This document shows, piece after piece, positions 51,401-62,700 of a DNA stretch of 64,000 nt. Below the pieces are notes generated by a model that was not told the origin of the DNA, ran no database searches, and saw only the letters and a list, made by a program, of their open reading frames with translations. The DNA is from Gautieria morchelliformis (taxonomy: Eukaryota > Basidiomycota > Agaricomycetes > Gomphales > Gomphaceae). Within the stretch, counting starts at the first letter, position 1. Each line of letters opens with the position of its first letter. The position numbers and the translations under genes are program-made. The stretch covers positions 310,001 to 374,000 of the forward strand of contig WHVA01000026.1 in NCBI GenBank assembly GCA_015179125.1. Direction: 5' to 3'.

Positions 51401-54400
51401 ATGCATTGTTGCCCGGACAAACTCCTCAGGACAGGCCTGACCTGGTGTCGCGGGTGTTCCAGCTCAAAAAGAAATACCTCATTGACTTGATCGTCAAGGA
51501 AAAGATTTTTGGGGAGACCGTCACTCGCGTCCACACCATTGAATTCCAGAAAAGGGGACTCCCACACATGCATATTCTTATCTGGTTTGAACGAGATTCC
51601 AAGATCAGACATCCACATGAGGTGGATTCAATGATTTCGGCAGAGTTCCCTGATCCAGAGACTCATCCTGTCCTCTACCGGTTGGTCTGTGAGCTGATGA
51701 CACATGGTCCCTGTGGACAAATGAAACCAAACGCACCCTGCATGGAAAATGGCAAGTGCAAGAAAAACTTCCCAAAGCCATTCTGTGAGGAAACCAGTCT
51801 GAATGAGGATGGATATCCAAAATATCGTCGTCGCAATGATGGAAGGCTGCACAATGTCAGAGGTGACATGCTGGACAACAGATGGGTTGTGCCATACTCT
51901 GCCCTGCTCTTGCTCAAATTCTGGTGTCACATCAACCCTGAACTCACCATCAATGTGAGGTGTATCAAGTATATCCACAAGTATCTCTACAAGGGCCATG
52001 ATCGGACCACCATGGAGTTTGGTCGCACCCAGGATGAAATTAAGCAGTACCTGGACGCTCGCTATGTCAGTGCTCATGAGGCCTGTTGGAGGTTGCTGGA
52101 GCGGGAAATCCACACCCAGGTCCTGCAGTCATGGCACTGCCAGTCCATGAAAAGGACCACCACACAATCATCTTTGATCCCAACCAGGATGTGGACAACA
52201 TCCTGGAAAGGGCTGAGGCAAAAAGACACCGCTCATGGCTTACTTTGAGGCCAATGATATCTACCCTGAAGCACGTGATCTGCTCTATGTGGAGTTTCCT
52301 GAGCATTTTACCTGGCACTCACAGGACAAGGTATGGACACCACGCCAAGGAGGTTATAGCATGGTTGCCTTCACTTTGCAAACCCTAGATCAGGAGAGAG
52401 ATTTTTTGTGCGGACTCTCCTCACAGTGGTCAAGGGGGCTAGATCCTTTGAGGAGCTTAGGTCGGTGGATGGCATACAATATGCTACTTACAAGGAGGCC
52501 TGTCGTGCAAGGGGACTTCTGGATGATGATCAGGAGTTGAGGTTGTGTCTCCAGGAAGCCAGTGGCATGAAAACAGGCGCTCAGCTCAGACATCTCTTTG
52601 CCACCATCCTTGGCCATTGCAATCCATCGGGTCCTGGCAGACTATGGGATGGCTTCAGAGAGCACATATGTGATGATCTCAGACATTGGCTCCAAATCAG
52701 ACATGGTATGCAGGATCCACAGGACGATCAGGTTTATGATTTTGGCCTCTTTCTCTTGGAAAAAATCCTCCAGCAGGGTGGAATGTCCTTGAGCAGCTTT
52801 GATGATATGCCTCGGGTGGCAGGCGAGTGGGAGGCCCTCATTGGAAACAGGTTCATAGCTGAGCAGAGGGACTATGACCCTGTTCAAGAGAGGCAGATGG
52901 CTGATGAGGAGGTTCCCAAGCTGAATGAGGGGCAAAGGTCTGCGCATGACCAGATATTACGGTCAGCACTGACCAGAGATGCTCATGGGAAACCTGATGG
53001 ACAAATGTTTTTTGTCACTGGCTCAGGTGGCGCTGGGAAATCATTCACATGGAACACTCTAATCCACTCCTGTAGAGCAGAGAGCCTCGTTGTGATTGCA
53101 GTAGCCTCATCTGCAATGGCTGCACTTATCCTCACTAAGGGTACAACCTCTCATAGCATGCTTGGAATTCCCATTCCTGTCCATGAGCGCTCTTTCTCCT
53201 CCATCAAAAAGAACTCTGACAAGGATGACATGCTGAGACAGGCCATTATCCTCATCTGGGATGAGGCTGCAATGCAGCATCGCCATGCCATAGAGGCCAT
53301 TGACAGGACACTGAGGGATTTCCTTGACCAGCCTGACAGACCCTTTGGTGGCATCACAGTCGCCTTTGGAGGTGACTTTCAGCAGACTCTGCCAATTGTC
53401 CCTAAAGGCTCCAAGGAGGATATCGTGGGAGCTACCCTTCAGAAGTCATATCTGTGGCCAAAGATCAATGTCCTCCATCTGACAGAGAACATGTGGGTAA
53501 GAAATGACCCTGACAGAGCCAGGTTTGCAGAATGGCTGCAGAATGTGGGCCAGGGAAAGGATCTCCCACTAGATCATACATTCTCACTGCCTCCTCACAT
53601 GGTTTGTGGCCCTGGAATTGAAGATCTTATCCAGGAAATATACCCTGGCATTGGCAATCATGTCCCTGCCCAGGACAATTACTTTTTGGAGCGTGCCATC
53701 CTCTGTGCCAGAAACACTGAGGTCAATGAGATCAATTCCATGGTGTTTAGGGAGTTTCCAGGTGATGCTCAGGTCTTGCACTGCGCAAATTCCATTGAAG
53801 AATCCGATGATGCAGATCGGTATCCTGTGGAGTATCTGAATTCCATAGAGATGGGCTGTCTTCCTCCTGCTCGCTTGGAAGTCAAGCCTGGAGTGCCTCT
53901 GATGCTGTTGTGCAATTTGGATCAGAAGCAAGGACTATGCAATGGGACAAGGTTGCGGTTGGTGAGGATAAGCATTAGAGTGTTGGAGGTCAGGATCATC
54001 TCAGGTCCATGTGCAGGCAATATTGCTTTCATCCCCAGGATCATCATTAAGCCATCAGAGGGAGAGTTGCCATTTGTGCTGCAAAGGAGGCAGTTTCCAG
54101 TGCGTTTGGCATTTGCAATGACTATCAACAAGTCTCAAGGACAGTCTTTGGGTACGGTTGGGCTAGACCTGAGATATCCAGTGTTTGGACATGGTCAGTT
54201 GTATGTTGGTGTATCAAGAGGGACCAACTGGAACAGAGTGAAGGTCTTGCTTGAGGAGGGTTTGGACACAACCAACATTGTATATAAAGATGTATTACTT
54301 AGAGCTCCTTGATTTTATTATATCCACTTCTCTTGATATGGTTTATGTGTGTTACTTGATTTTACTTGATGCAAATTGGTTACTTTTATTTTCCCCAATG

Positions 54401-54461
54401 CACTTGACCTTACTGATGCGTTTGACCTACACCCCCATGCGAAGCGTGGGTACCCACCTAG
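48412..54461 (+). mobile_element. Autonomous-type Helitron (Helitron 2)
   Basis: Begins TCTAAGAGTTAAACG immediately after the CTAG end of Helitron 1 and ends with hairpin CCCATGCGAAGCGTGGG plus CTAG (54458-54461), followed by T. Shares the last about 70 bp (TTTGACCTTRCYGATGCRTTTGAC and hairpin) and the GAGCGGCGCAGCCGCGAG block with Helitron 1, so they are the same family. Upstream of the ORF are about four degenerate copies of a 150-160-bp unit (48711-49225, CTGGCTCTCATCACTGCCCC). It encodes a RepHel protein. Confidence 0.9.
49354..54312 (+). pseudogene. Helitron RepHel protein: HUH replicase plus PIF1 helicase, with frameshifts
   Basis: First frame 49354-52248. An N-terminal Pro/Gln-rich repeat (PLPAPPQPL, 49900-50130) is followed by a zinc-binding segment (CPDCGALHWMAERLQKSSNR..FGDCC), the Helitron_like_N region, the HUH-type motif in RGLPHMHILIWFERDS (residues about 735-750) and the Tyr motif KYIHKYLYKGHD (residues about 872-884). 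Between about 52100 and 52370 the coding frame changes three times, each by one base (VMALPVHEKDHHTIIFDPNQ; MAYFEANDIYPEARDLLYVE; LHFANPRSGERFFVRTLL). The PIF1-type helicase frame then runs to TGA at 54310-54312, with Walker A GSGGAGKSFT (53020-53045), Walker B IILIWDEAAM (about 53245), FGGDFQQTLP and the C-terminal AMTINKSQGQSL. The protein nicks and unwinds element DNA for rolling-circle transposition. The frameshifts would inactivate it unless they are sequencing errors. Confidence 0.9.
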
Positions 54462-54542
54462 TAAACTATACAGTGGGTCCCTAAGGGGCCCACTGGGATT
54501 ATGTAATAACTAGAGTACATGTATGGTATCCCGGTTATTTAC
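54462..54542. repeat. About 80-bp dispersed repeat, copy 2
   Basis: TAAACTATACAGTGGGTCCC..GGTTATTTACA, nearly identical to the repeat starting at 9637, beginning exactly at the Helitron 3' border. The Helitron may have inserted at its edge. Confidence 0.6.
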
Positions 54543-54549
54543 AGACATC

Positions 54550-54798
54550 CTGCAAATGCATTCCAGCCACAGGAACACCCAAAGGGGGTTGAGTCGAGAA
54601 GATGATGGGACCAGTGATGAACCATCAAGCAAGGTAAAGAATGTTGATCATGTTTGATAGTGTGCCTACTGGCAAATGATGCGAGTAGCAAATGGCCGTT
54701 CAGCGAATTTGGCGAAGAGCGAATGGAGCGAACATAGCACTGGAGTGTTGAAAAGAAAAATGGAGTTACGGCATACAACAAATAAATGGGTCATGACA
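54550..54798. mobile_element. Partial LTR of the chromovirus family
   Basis: Matches the end of the 8157-9186 LTR (GAAGATGATGGGACCAGTGA..GGGTCATGACA). The first three quarters of the LTR are missing. TATTCCCCC beyond the end resembles an inverted polypurine tract, so it may be the border of a lost element in the minus sense. Confidence 0.65.
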
Positions 54799-55062
54799 CC
54801 TATTCCCCCAGTGCTCCATGCTGCTCCCTCATATTCAAGAATCTCTGCCATTCGCTCCAACCCACAAATTGCTGTCTTTCACCCTGAGCCATCGCATGAT
54901 TCCTTCGGTATGCATCTATCCCTTACTGCCTTATGAGTATATCTTCTATGGTTAATCAATTCACTGACTCTGCTAATGCTGAAACAGCTCTTCACAGGCA
55001 TGCTAGACCAGTATGACCGGCTATGGAAGCTGAATGCCTTCCTGGAGCGAGCAGTGTAAGAA
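54757..55062 (+). CDS. Possible short spliced ORF next to the LTR fragment, unknown
   Basis: The plus frame from ATG 54761 (MELRHTTNKW..) contains PQIAVFHPEPSHDSF. A GTATGC donor at about 54908 and the acceptor TTCACAG near 54995 would join it in phase to GMLDQYDRLWKLNAFLERAV and a stop at about 55060. The fit of phase and composition hints at real exons, but the product is unknown and the start overlaps the LTR. Confidence 0.25.
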
Positions 55063-57390
55063 GGAGAAGATGTTCCAAAACAGGCTGGAGGATTTTGATG
55101 ATTCACGTTGTATCCACCTTTCCTCTCGGTTGCTGGGATTGACAAATTCTATTGTGGGATTTCCTAGAGCAATGATAGAGGAAATAATGAGAGAGTACAA
55201 ATTGTGCGAGAATGCATGTTACATGTCTTATGTCGGTGCCTCATATTCTCAGGAAACCCTTGTTCAGCTTATAGGCCACTGCGCCTTTAGAACTCGCAAG
55301 GACTGGAGCCTGCACACCCAAATGAAGCGGTGTAGGTACGTGTTGTGAAAGACTAAGAGATATCAAATGTAGAGTTGAATGCGAATATGATTCAGACTTC
55401 AAATTGAAGTCAAATCGAGTGAGAGCTCAAGGGCAGAGAGATTGAGTATACACAAGATGTGTGTACTCTTTGTTGTGATAAACGCAATTATTCCACTCCG
55501 AATCATTTATATATAAAAAGAAACTAATAAAAGAAGAAAAGAAAAACAAAGAAAATTCAAAAGAAACAGAAATTATACTTATGACAGATGTCGGCGCAGA
55601 CGACGATCACACAAAAATTATGTCATGCTATGTTACTTACAAATCGGGTGATATACAGAAGTTCGAGCGTCGACCACGTGCGGTCGATCAGGGACGGCGC
55701 GCCTATCGGGTGATGGCATCAGCCATGACGTCGACAGGCGCCAGGCCATAGGTACCGAGGGGTATGGGCACCAAACGCCGCAGAGAATAGTAGACTGCGC
55801 AGGGGTACAGGGTGTTGTGGAGTGACCTGAGAAAGTCACCTGAAACACATATACTCAATCAGCTGCCACACAAGGGGGGCACAGAGACAGCGGCACCATC
55901 TCCAAGCCCAGCATATATGCTGGGCAGGGTAAAATCAAATCCATTTACTATTTGAATCCCATGACACGTCTGACTGATTACTATCCTAACAACATGTGGA
56001 CAGGGGCTTTGTATACTAGGTACAGATCTCTATTTCAAAGCCCAGACAATCCTGACACTATCCCCATCACCCCATGACTTTATGACTATAAATTAGTCAC
56101 CCCTTAGCTACAAAGTAGTTTTTCGACCCATCCATCCAATATCTTGAACACTAGTAGTTACTATCAACATAGTATAAATAGCTAGTACAAATATATGAAC
56201 GAAACTATCCAGAATCGATTATTCTGCCTCCTGAAATTGTTGTAGTCTTGTTTGATAGCTACAGAACTCAGATCTTAATAATTTACTCCAAATCTTCGTT
56301 GAGAGTCTATTATCACTGCTTACTCTATACTACCTTAAAAGCAAACACTTTTGATTTGACTATCCCTTGGATCGACACCATTTTTCCACTGACACGGTCA
56401 CGTGACCCTCGTTCATCAGTGCTGGACGCGAAAGGGCTTAGTCAGCACATAACAGAGAGGCGAATATAGTGGTTTCAACCACTAAGAAATAGATTTCATT
56501 CGTTAAAGGGCACTAATTGATATTTTAATCTAAAACTCTTGAGTGATAACTACGCGTCACAAATGTCAAGTAACTTCGAGAAAGGTGAGTTCTAATTGAC
56601 TGGGGTTTTTGGATATACAAGCCGAGCTATTGAACTACGGGACATAGCTACAGGACATACTGCGGTGTGAAGAATGGGGAGGTGACATGTGTGTGTGCTC
56701 AAGCAGTTGGACTCGGGGGACTGGTGTTCTGGATGCAGCGGTGAGTATGTATCTTGTCTATCGAATAGGAATAGATGTGGATATTCATGGATATCAGAAA
56801 TAAGGACTGTTTGTTTGGAAGAGGGAGAGAAAGAAAGAAAGATGGAATAAATGTACACAAGGGGCTAGCCGTTGAGTCATTCCATGGATCAACGTGTCTC
56901 GGGCTCGGGCTTTGTCTCGGGCTAGGGGTGAATCTGCGGGTCTTGGATCAACAACATGTCCGCAGATTGATGGAGTAATATGGGATGTGTTATGTGAACG
57001 CGTGTGGGCTTAGAAAGTCTCAATCAATGCGTGTGGATGTGTGTACGTGGCGTGGAGGTGCATATATGTGGTGTTGTGATGTCTCAACTGGGTGTGTAAG
57101 GGCAGTGATGAGTTGTTGGTATTTTTATGACATGTTTTGGCATTAGTTTCGAATACTTCATACAGCCGGACTATACGCGCCAGACCTAATTCCAGATCCA
57201 AGGTACTACTTTGCTCCAAACCTCTTCGACGTAAGAGTAACCGAAGCTTACTGAGATACAACCTGAACCCCGTATCTGCCAGCAATGGAGAAAATTTGGA
57301 GTGGGAGAATCGAACGACAACTTCAATTGTGTAATCCAGCACAATAGATCTTTCGTACTAGTTGTGACTAGCGAGCCCAATTTCATCCCC
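55063..57390. other. Intergenic, AT-rich, no gene recognised
   Basis: An open frame at 55034-55348 plus has no recognised motif. AT-rich blocks lie around 55500-55600 and 56100-56330. CGGGCTCGGGCTTTG-type short repeats occur at 56893-56935. The segment next to the GST gene (57130-57390) is probably its 3' flank. Confidence 0.4.
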
Positions 57391-58350
57391 TTAGTGTACG
57401 CTCCTCCACTTCGCACACTGGTCTCTCAGTCGCCCCCATCTTCCACCATTCCAGGTGCGCATTCTCTGCCATTCCTCGGGACAAAGGAGGAAATGCATTT
57501 CCAGGAACGCGGCAATGACAAAGTCGGAGAATGTGGGATGCGTGCCCATGACGAGCGTATTCCCATCCTTCCCATTCTTATCCAGCAATGCTGCCAGTAC
57601 GCCGAACGCTAGATGCTGAGGGGTAAGACCACAGGCTACTAATCGCAAACAAGCAACAAGCCTTTTTCTAATTCATCCCACACCCCATTCCACTTCTCGG
57701 AGCTTTTAGCGCAGACTTCTTCCAGTTTCCCGCCGAGCATAGCTTCGCGGGTGAGTCTCCAATACCTTTAATGACAGACAGTCAAGGAAGGCTATCCCAA
57801 TATTGCTACAATAATACCACTCACGGACGACTGCCCTCGTTCAAGTGCTTGAACAGCTCCGGCAGCGCCATGGGGATGGTTACCATCGCGACATTTTTAT
57901 AGAAGTGGTCATAGAACAGCTGCTGCAAGGCCTTCGTCCCTGGCGGAAACAGGGCACCTGTGGATGGCGTTGGGTAGGTCTCGTCGAGATATTCAGCGAT
58001 GTGGAAGGACTCTGAGACGACTGTAGGGCCGCCGGAAGGGGCAGTGCGGGATGGATCTACAATCACCGGGAGTGTATATAAAGGGCTCCCATCAGGTTTT
58101 TTCCTGGTCGGCGCAGCGCCTATACTGCGCATGGTGGGCTCGATTTCAGGATATTCGAGCCAGACGGTCTTGTAGGGTACTCCCTTGTAGTTGAGCGCAT
58201 ACCTAGTTGAATTGAGTCATAAGCTGCACTGAGCCCAATATTTCTTGCTACCGTTGGGACTTACCTCGCCTTCCACATGTTGGCACTCCATGCTTTGCCA
58301 TTAAAGTCTGAAGGCGCATCATATAGCGTGATGATACTGTCGGAAGACAT
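57391..58350 (-). CDS. Glutathione S-transferase-like protein (fungal GSTFuA/LigE-like)
   Basis: ATG at 58350-58348 (MSSDSIITLYDAPSDFNGKA). Exon 1 is 58350-58265 with donor gtaagt. Exon 2 is 58202-57825, encoding the thioredoxin-fold domain (YALNYKGVPYKTVWLEYPEI, SPLYTLPVIVDPS, VVSESFHIAEYLDETYP). The donor at 57824 is gtgagt and exon 3 starts at 57765 (YWRLTREAMLGGKLEEVCAK). A last short intron (acceptor ccctcag near 57614) leads to the C-terminal helical domain (LLDKNGKDGNTLVMGTHPTF, SDFVIAAFLEM, WNGGRWGRL) ending TAA at 57391. Such cytosolic enzymes conjugate glutathione to electrophiles, and in wood-decay fungi this class is expanded for detoxifying plant extractives. The gene appears intact. 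The position of the last donor is uncertain. Confidence 0.88.
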
Positions 58351-59740
58351 GTTACTAACAGTAATGGTCAGGTTGGGGTTGGGCAGACTTATAAGAAAGA
58401 GCTCCTAAGCTACGCGGCGTATGAGCGCGTGCCACGCTGCCTTACAGTAATCAACGATATATCGGGTATATAGCTACGTGGAGAACTCGGCTAGCATGCA
58501 CTGGTGACTAGCTTACATCGGCTTGCTCACACATACCTGTCGCCGGAGTCCGGACTGGAAACTACCGGGTTCATGGTTAGTCAGCTTGAGCCATGAGCTA
58601 AGCTGCTTGGCCTCCGAACTAGCGCACCACCCAATCGTACACTTCCCGGGTGGGTCACGAGTGCCGTAGCGGCCTCTGTGCGGATGGCTAAAGGCACCGT
58701 TCACTCCCACTAGTCGCAGGCTCAGAAGTGCATCATTACAAAACCGAAATGCCCGAAAGCCCGTTTTCATACACTTTGTAGCTCCGCATAGAGGGCCCTC
58801 ACGAGCGCTCCGAGCTAGAGGTGCGTCAGCCATCCCATTCTCATAGTGGCGCAGGGACCTCTGCCTATACTGTCCACGCAGGACTATCAACCTGTGCCTG
58901 CGGTCTCAAACCTAGTGTGTCACCTCCGCTCTAGGTGAGTTCTCAGGCCCTCTCAGACTCACATACAAGGGACTCAATCCTCTCCTGGGACTCACGCTGA
59001 TATCACTCCGGAGCTACATGTCTTTGGGAACCTGGGATGGCAAGATAACCTCTTATTGTACGAGACACGGGTTGAAAATCGCATTTCGTTTCATCGTTTT
59101 CTTTTGAAATCGACACATGCTGTAACTATCACTCGCTGATACTGACGAATCCTCTCAGAGACGTCGTAGAGCTCAGGGATATGGACGTATCCCTGGTGCG
59201 CGCTGCACCTCAGATCATGGAACGAACATCGTACCATAGACGTGACGCCGCCGGGGCGGCTAAACTTCGTGCGCCCAGTCACCACCTCTCACCACTCCCG
59301 CTGCTCATGGAAGACGTGTCTCCCGCCTCTCTCGTCATTGCATCACTGAGCCTGGTCACGATGGATCTACCTCCGATTCTGACTTTACTTTTCACTCAAC
59401 GCCACCTTCCGGCTGTCCTTCAGGGCTAACGGTACGTTCTCCGCATCTCAAAGCACTGCCTTATCCTGCAATTTCCTCTCCCTGCCCAAATACTCTTGTG
59501 CGGCATCCCGGCTGTCATGTTCGACTTGAGCGATCCCGGCGCGGTTGTGTTTACCTGCGATATTGTCAGCGCGGTGTGGCAGTGAACCCCACCCCAGTGT
59601 GGACGTTACCCAGATCCCGTAGCCAGCAAGATCCCGCGCCGGAGGCAGCGTCATATGCCGTATCGACAGACCCAGCAACAGCGGAGAGCCGGTCGCGTCT
59701 ACCACGTGCACCGCGCCACTGTCATCAGTGAGCCTAGTCC
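58351..59740. other. Intergenic; unidentified 125-codon minus frame at 58513-58890
   Basis: Frame 58890-58513 (ATG MIVLRGQYRQRSLRHYENGM, C-terminus NHEPGSFQSGLRRQVCVSKP) has balanced composition but no domain I can identify. A plus frame at 59181-59429 is also unassigned. Nothing else was seen up to the T run at 59741. Confidence 0.3.
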
Positions 59741-62700
59741 TTTTTTTTTTTTTTTTTTTTTTTTTTTCTCCAATTTTACGTCTTTTGGGGCAGCGCCCTA
59801 TGTAAGACGGTATTTACAGTTTATTCCTTGCGTTTGGCCCGCCTCTCCTTTAGACCTCTATGCTCTGCGTATGCTCAAGAGGCATTGCCTCGAGCGTGTC
59901 CATGCCTTCGTGGGCGAGGTGTGTGTTTAGCGCCTTCTCTCCCTGCGCTGTCGTCCGTCTGCTCTTCCTCGTGTGTCCTCTTTCGCCGGTGGTAGGGCTA
60001 CGTTTCCGTATTGATCATTGAACCTTTTCGTGTCCTGTATATATCCAAATAGATGCTCTAGCGCCTTGTGCCCGCCTAGCAGTGTCTTTAGGGACCTCGC
60101 TCCCCGTTTTAGCTTTCTCTCCAGCTTTTGCCTCTGCTCCTTGTATGCCCGGCACTGGAACAAGTAGTGCTGTACCGTCTCCTGCGCGCTCCCGCACGCC
60201 TGGCACAAGGGCGATTCCGCTTTTCCTATCTTGTGCAAGTACTTGTTTAACGGTATATGTCCCGTCCTTAGCTGTACGAGTAGGCTGGCCTGCTTGCGCG
60301 GCTTGTTTCTCGTGATTTTCGCGAAGGCTGCTGACGGCATGGTGGGGTCAATCTCGTGCGCTCGCATAGCTCTGGGTGACTTAGCGAAGATTTCCCTCGC
60401 TCTCTGCTTCAGGCTCGTGCCGTGTCTCTGGACCTCTGCTGTTCTGCTCGTTGGCATCGTTCCCCGGCACTCGATTAGTATGTCCCTCTCCTCGCTGGTC
60501 TCTCCGCTCGCCGCCTTCTTCGCCTCCTCATCCGCCCTCTCGTTCCCTGCTACCCCTTCGTGCCCCGGTACCCATCTCATAGTGATTTTGGCTCCCGGCT
60601 GTTGTTGCACTACGCTCTGAATTTGTCTATGGACTGCGTTGATGAGACATTGACCGGGAATTGCGCGCTCTTTTCTCGTTGTCTGTATAGCCGCTTGGTT
60701 GTCCAGGGCGATGGTGTATCTGCCACCGCGTTCCATGTTGAGCATCTTCGCCCCTATGGCTGCGCCCGCTAGTTCCGCTTCGAAGACGGTGTGCTCATGT
60801 TCTGGGCCCATGTACAGCCTTGTTGTCTTGCATTCCCTCCCATTCCTGTACATCACCGCTGCAGCCCCTACTCCGCCCTCTATGCAGGATCCGTCCGTGT
60901 ATACTACCACTTCTGCTTCGTCAGCATCTATCTCCTCCTTCGCCTTCTCCTTGGACGGTGGGATCCTTGCGTTGAATGCCGGGGCCCACTTGGGCCTGAG
61001 CACCACCGTATGGATCTTCTCCATTGTGTCTGGATTCAGCTCGAAGGCGTGCATCATCTCGTGTAACGGCGATCTGTGACGTTTGACGTACCTCCTAGCC
61101 GCTCTCCTCATTCTCTCTGCTAGCGGGTGTCCCTGGGGCAGGCACGCTAGCCGTACTGCCGCCCTGTGCACTATCTTGGTCACTAGCAGCGGGAACGGTA
61201 GGAGGTCGGCATGGGCGTCGAGCGTGTCGGTGGCCGTGGTTCTCAGCGCTCCTGTGATGTCTATCGCGACCTGTCTCTGGATTCTGGCTAACTTGTTTAT
61301 GTAGCCCTTTGTTCCTTTGGTCCTGTTCGATTCTGGCGTGAGGAAGACGTCAGCGGCGTATAACATCCTCGGGATTGCGACAGTTAGGTAGTAAGTCCAC
61401 ATGTGCTTAGCTATTATCCCCTTCAACGGTTTTGTAAATCTTCTGTACTGCCCCACGTATGCTTCCCCTTTCTTCAGAGCGTAGTTGACGTGTTCCTTGA
61501 ACCTCAACTCCTGATCCATTATCACCCCTAGGAATTTGTGAGCCACCATGGGCCGCACAACATGAGTTCCTATTTTTATTGTCGGCCTCGTTGTCGGCTT
61601 GGTTTTCCTCGGTCTCGCCGGGTCTTTCTCTCTTCTCCTGGTGAGACCCATAGCCCGAACTTCTCTACCGTGAATTGACACTGTTGTTGTTCCGCCCAGT
61701 CGTACGCTCCTCCGGGCCTTTCCATCATTTCCGTCAGCTTTCTGAATGCCTCAGGTAAGTCCTTCCCTCCGCTGTTAGGGTCGTGTCGTCCACGAACCCC
61801 ACGCAGCCTTCTCCCCTGCTACTCTGCGCGATGTCGATGAGGTCCGCATTGTAGAATTGGTACGCGACTGCTGACAGGGGGCAGCCCTGGTCCATTCCCC
61901 GCCCTATGGGCCTGGTCGCTGAGGTGTGGTCATCTAAGCTGACGACTGTTAGCCTATTTTGGACTTTCCTGTGTATCCAGTCCGTGTACTCGCGCGGTAC
62001 ACCTCTCCTGCGCATGTTGTGAGTCAGTCTCTTCAGCACGATACTAGGAAAAGCCCCCTTTATATCTAGGTATAGTACCCCTAGTACCCTTCCTCTCCTC
62101 CAGGCGTCCTTCGCTTGTCCTACCACGTGGTGAATGGCATCCGTAGTCGTCCTGCCCGGTCTGCACCCGAAGTGGTTGTCGGCTAGCAGCCGGTGCTTCT
62201 CTGCCATTTTCACTATGTCCTCTGCGACGCACGCTGATAGTACTTTTCCTATGGTGTCGAGCAAGGCTATCGGCCTGTAGGCGCCTGGGACCGTGTAATC
62301 GGGTTTCCCCGGTTTGCGCAGGACCTTGGTGATAGAATCTCTCCATTCGGGTGGGTACACCTCGAGGTCGAACGTTGCTCGAAAAAGAGGGCCTATGTAG
62401 GGTAGGATGACATTAATGCACTGTTTTATGAGTTCATTAGGGATACCATTATCTCCGGGCGCCTTGAACCGATTGAGCCTGTCTACTGCTCTTCGTATCT
62501 GCCCGTCAGTTACTGGCTGGTATTCGAACGCTGGTGGCGGGTAGTCGAAATCCTCTGGGATTTGTTCCGTTCCTTCTATTGTCTTCGGGAAGAACGCGTC
62601 GAAGAGCATGTTCGCTTTTTGTTCGTTTGATTCTGCCACCTGTTTTGTGCCGTTGTCCTTTTGTATTACCAGCGTCGGCGCTCTCGCCATCCCCCTGTCC

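Noticed and set aside
57300..57360. GTTCGATTCTCC on minus, resembling a tRNA T-arm/B box
   Set aside because: The flanking bases do not form a T stem, and no matching acceptor stem or A box at the right distance was found.
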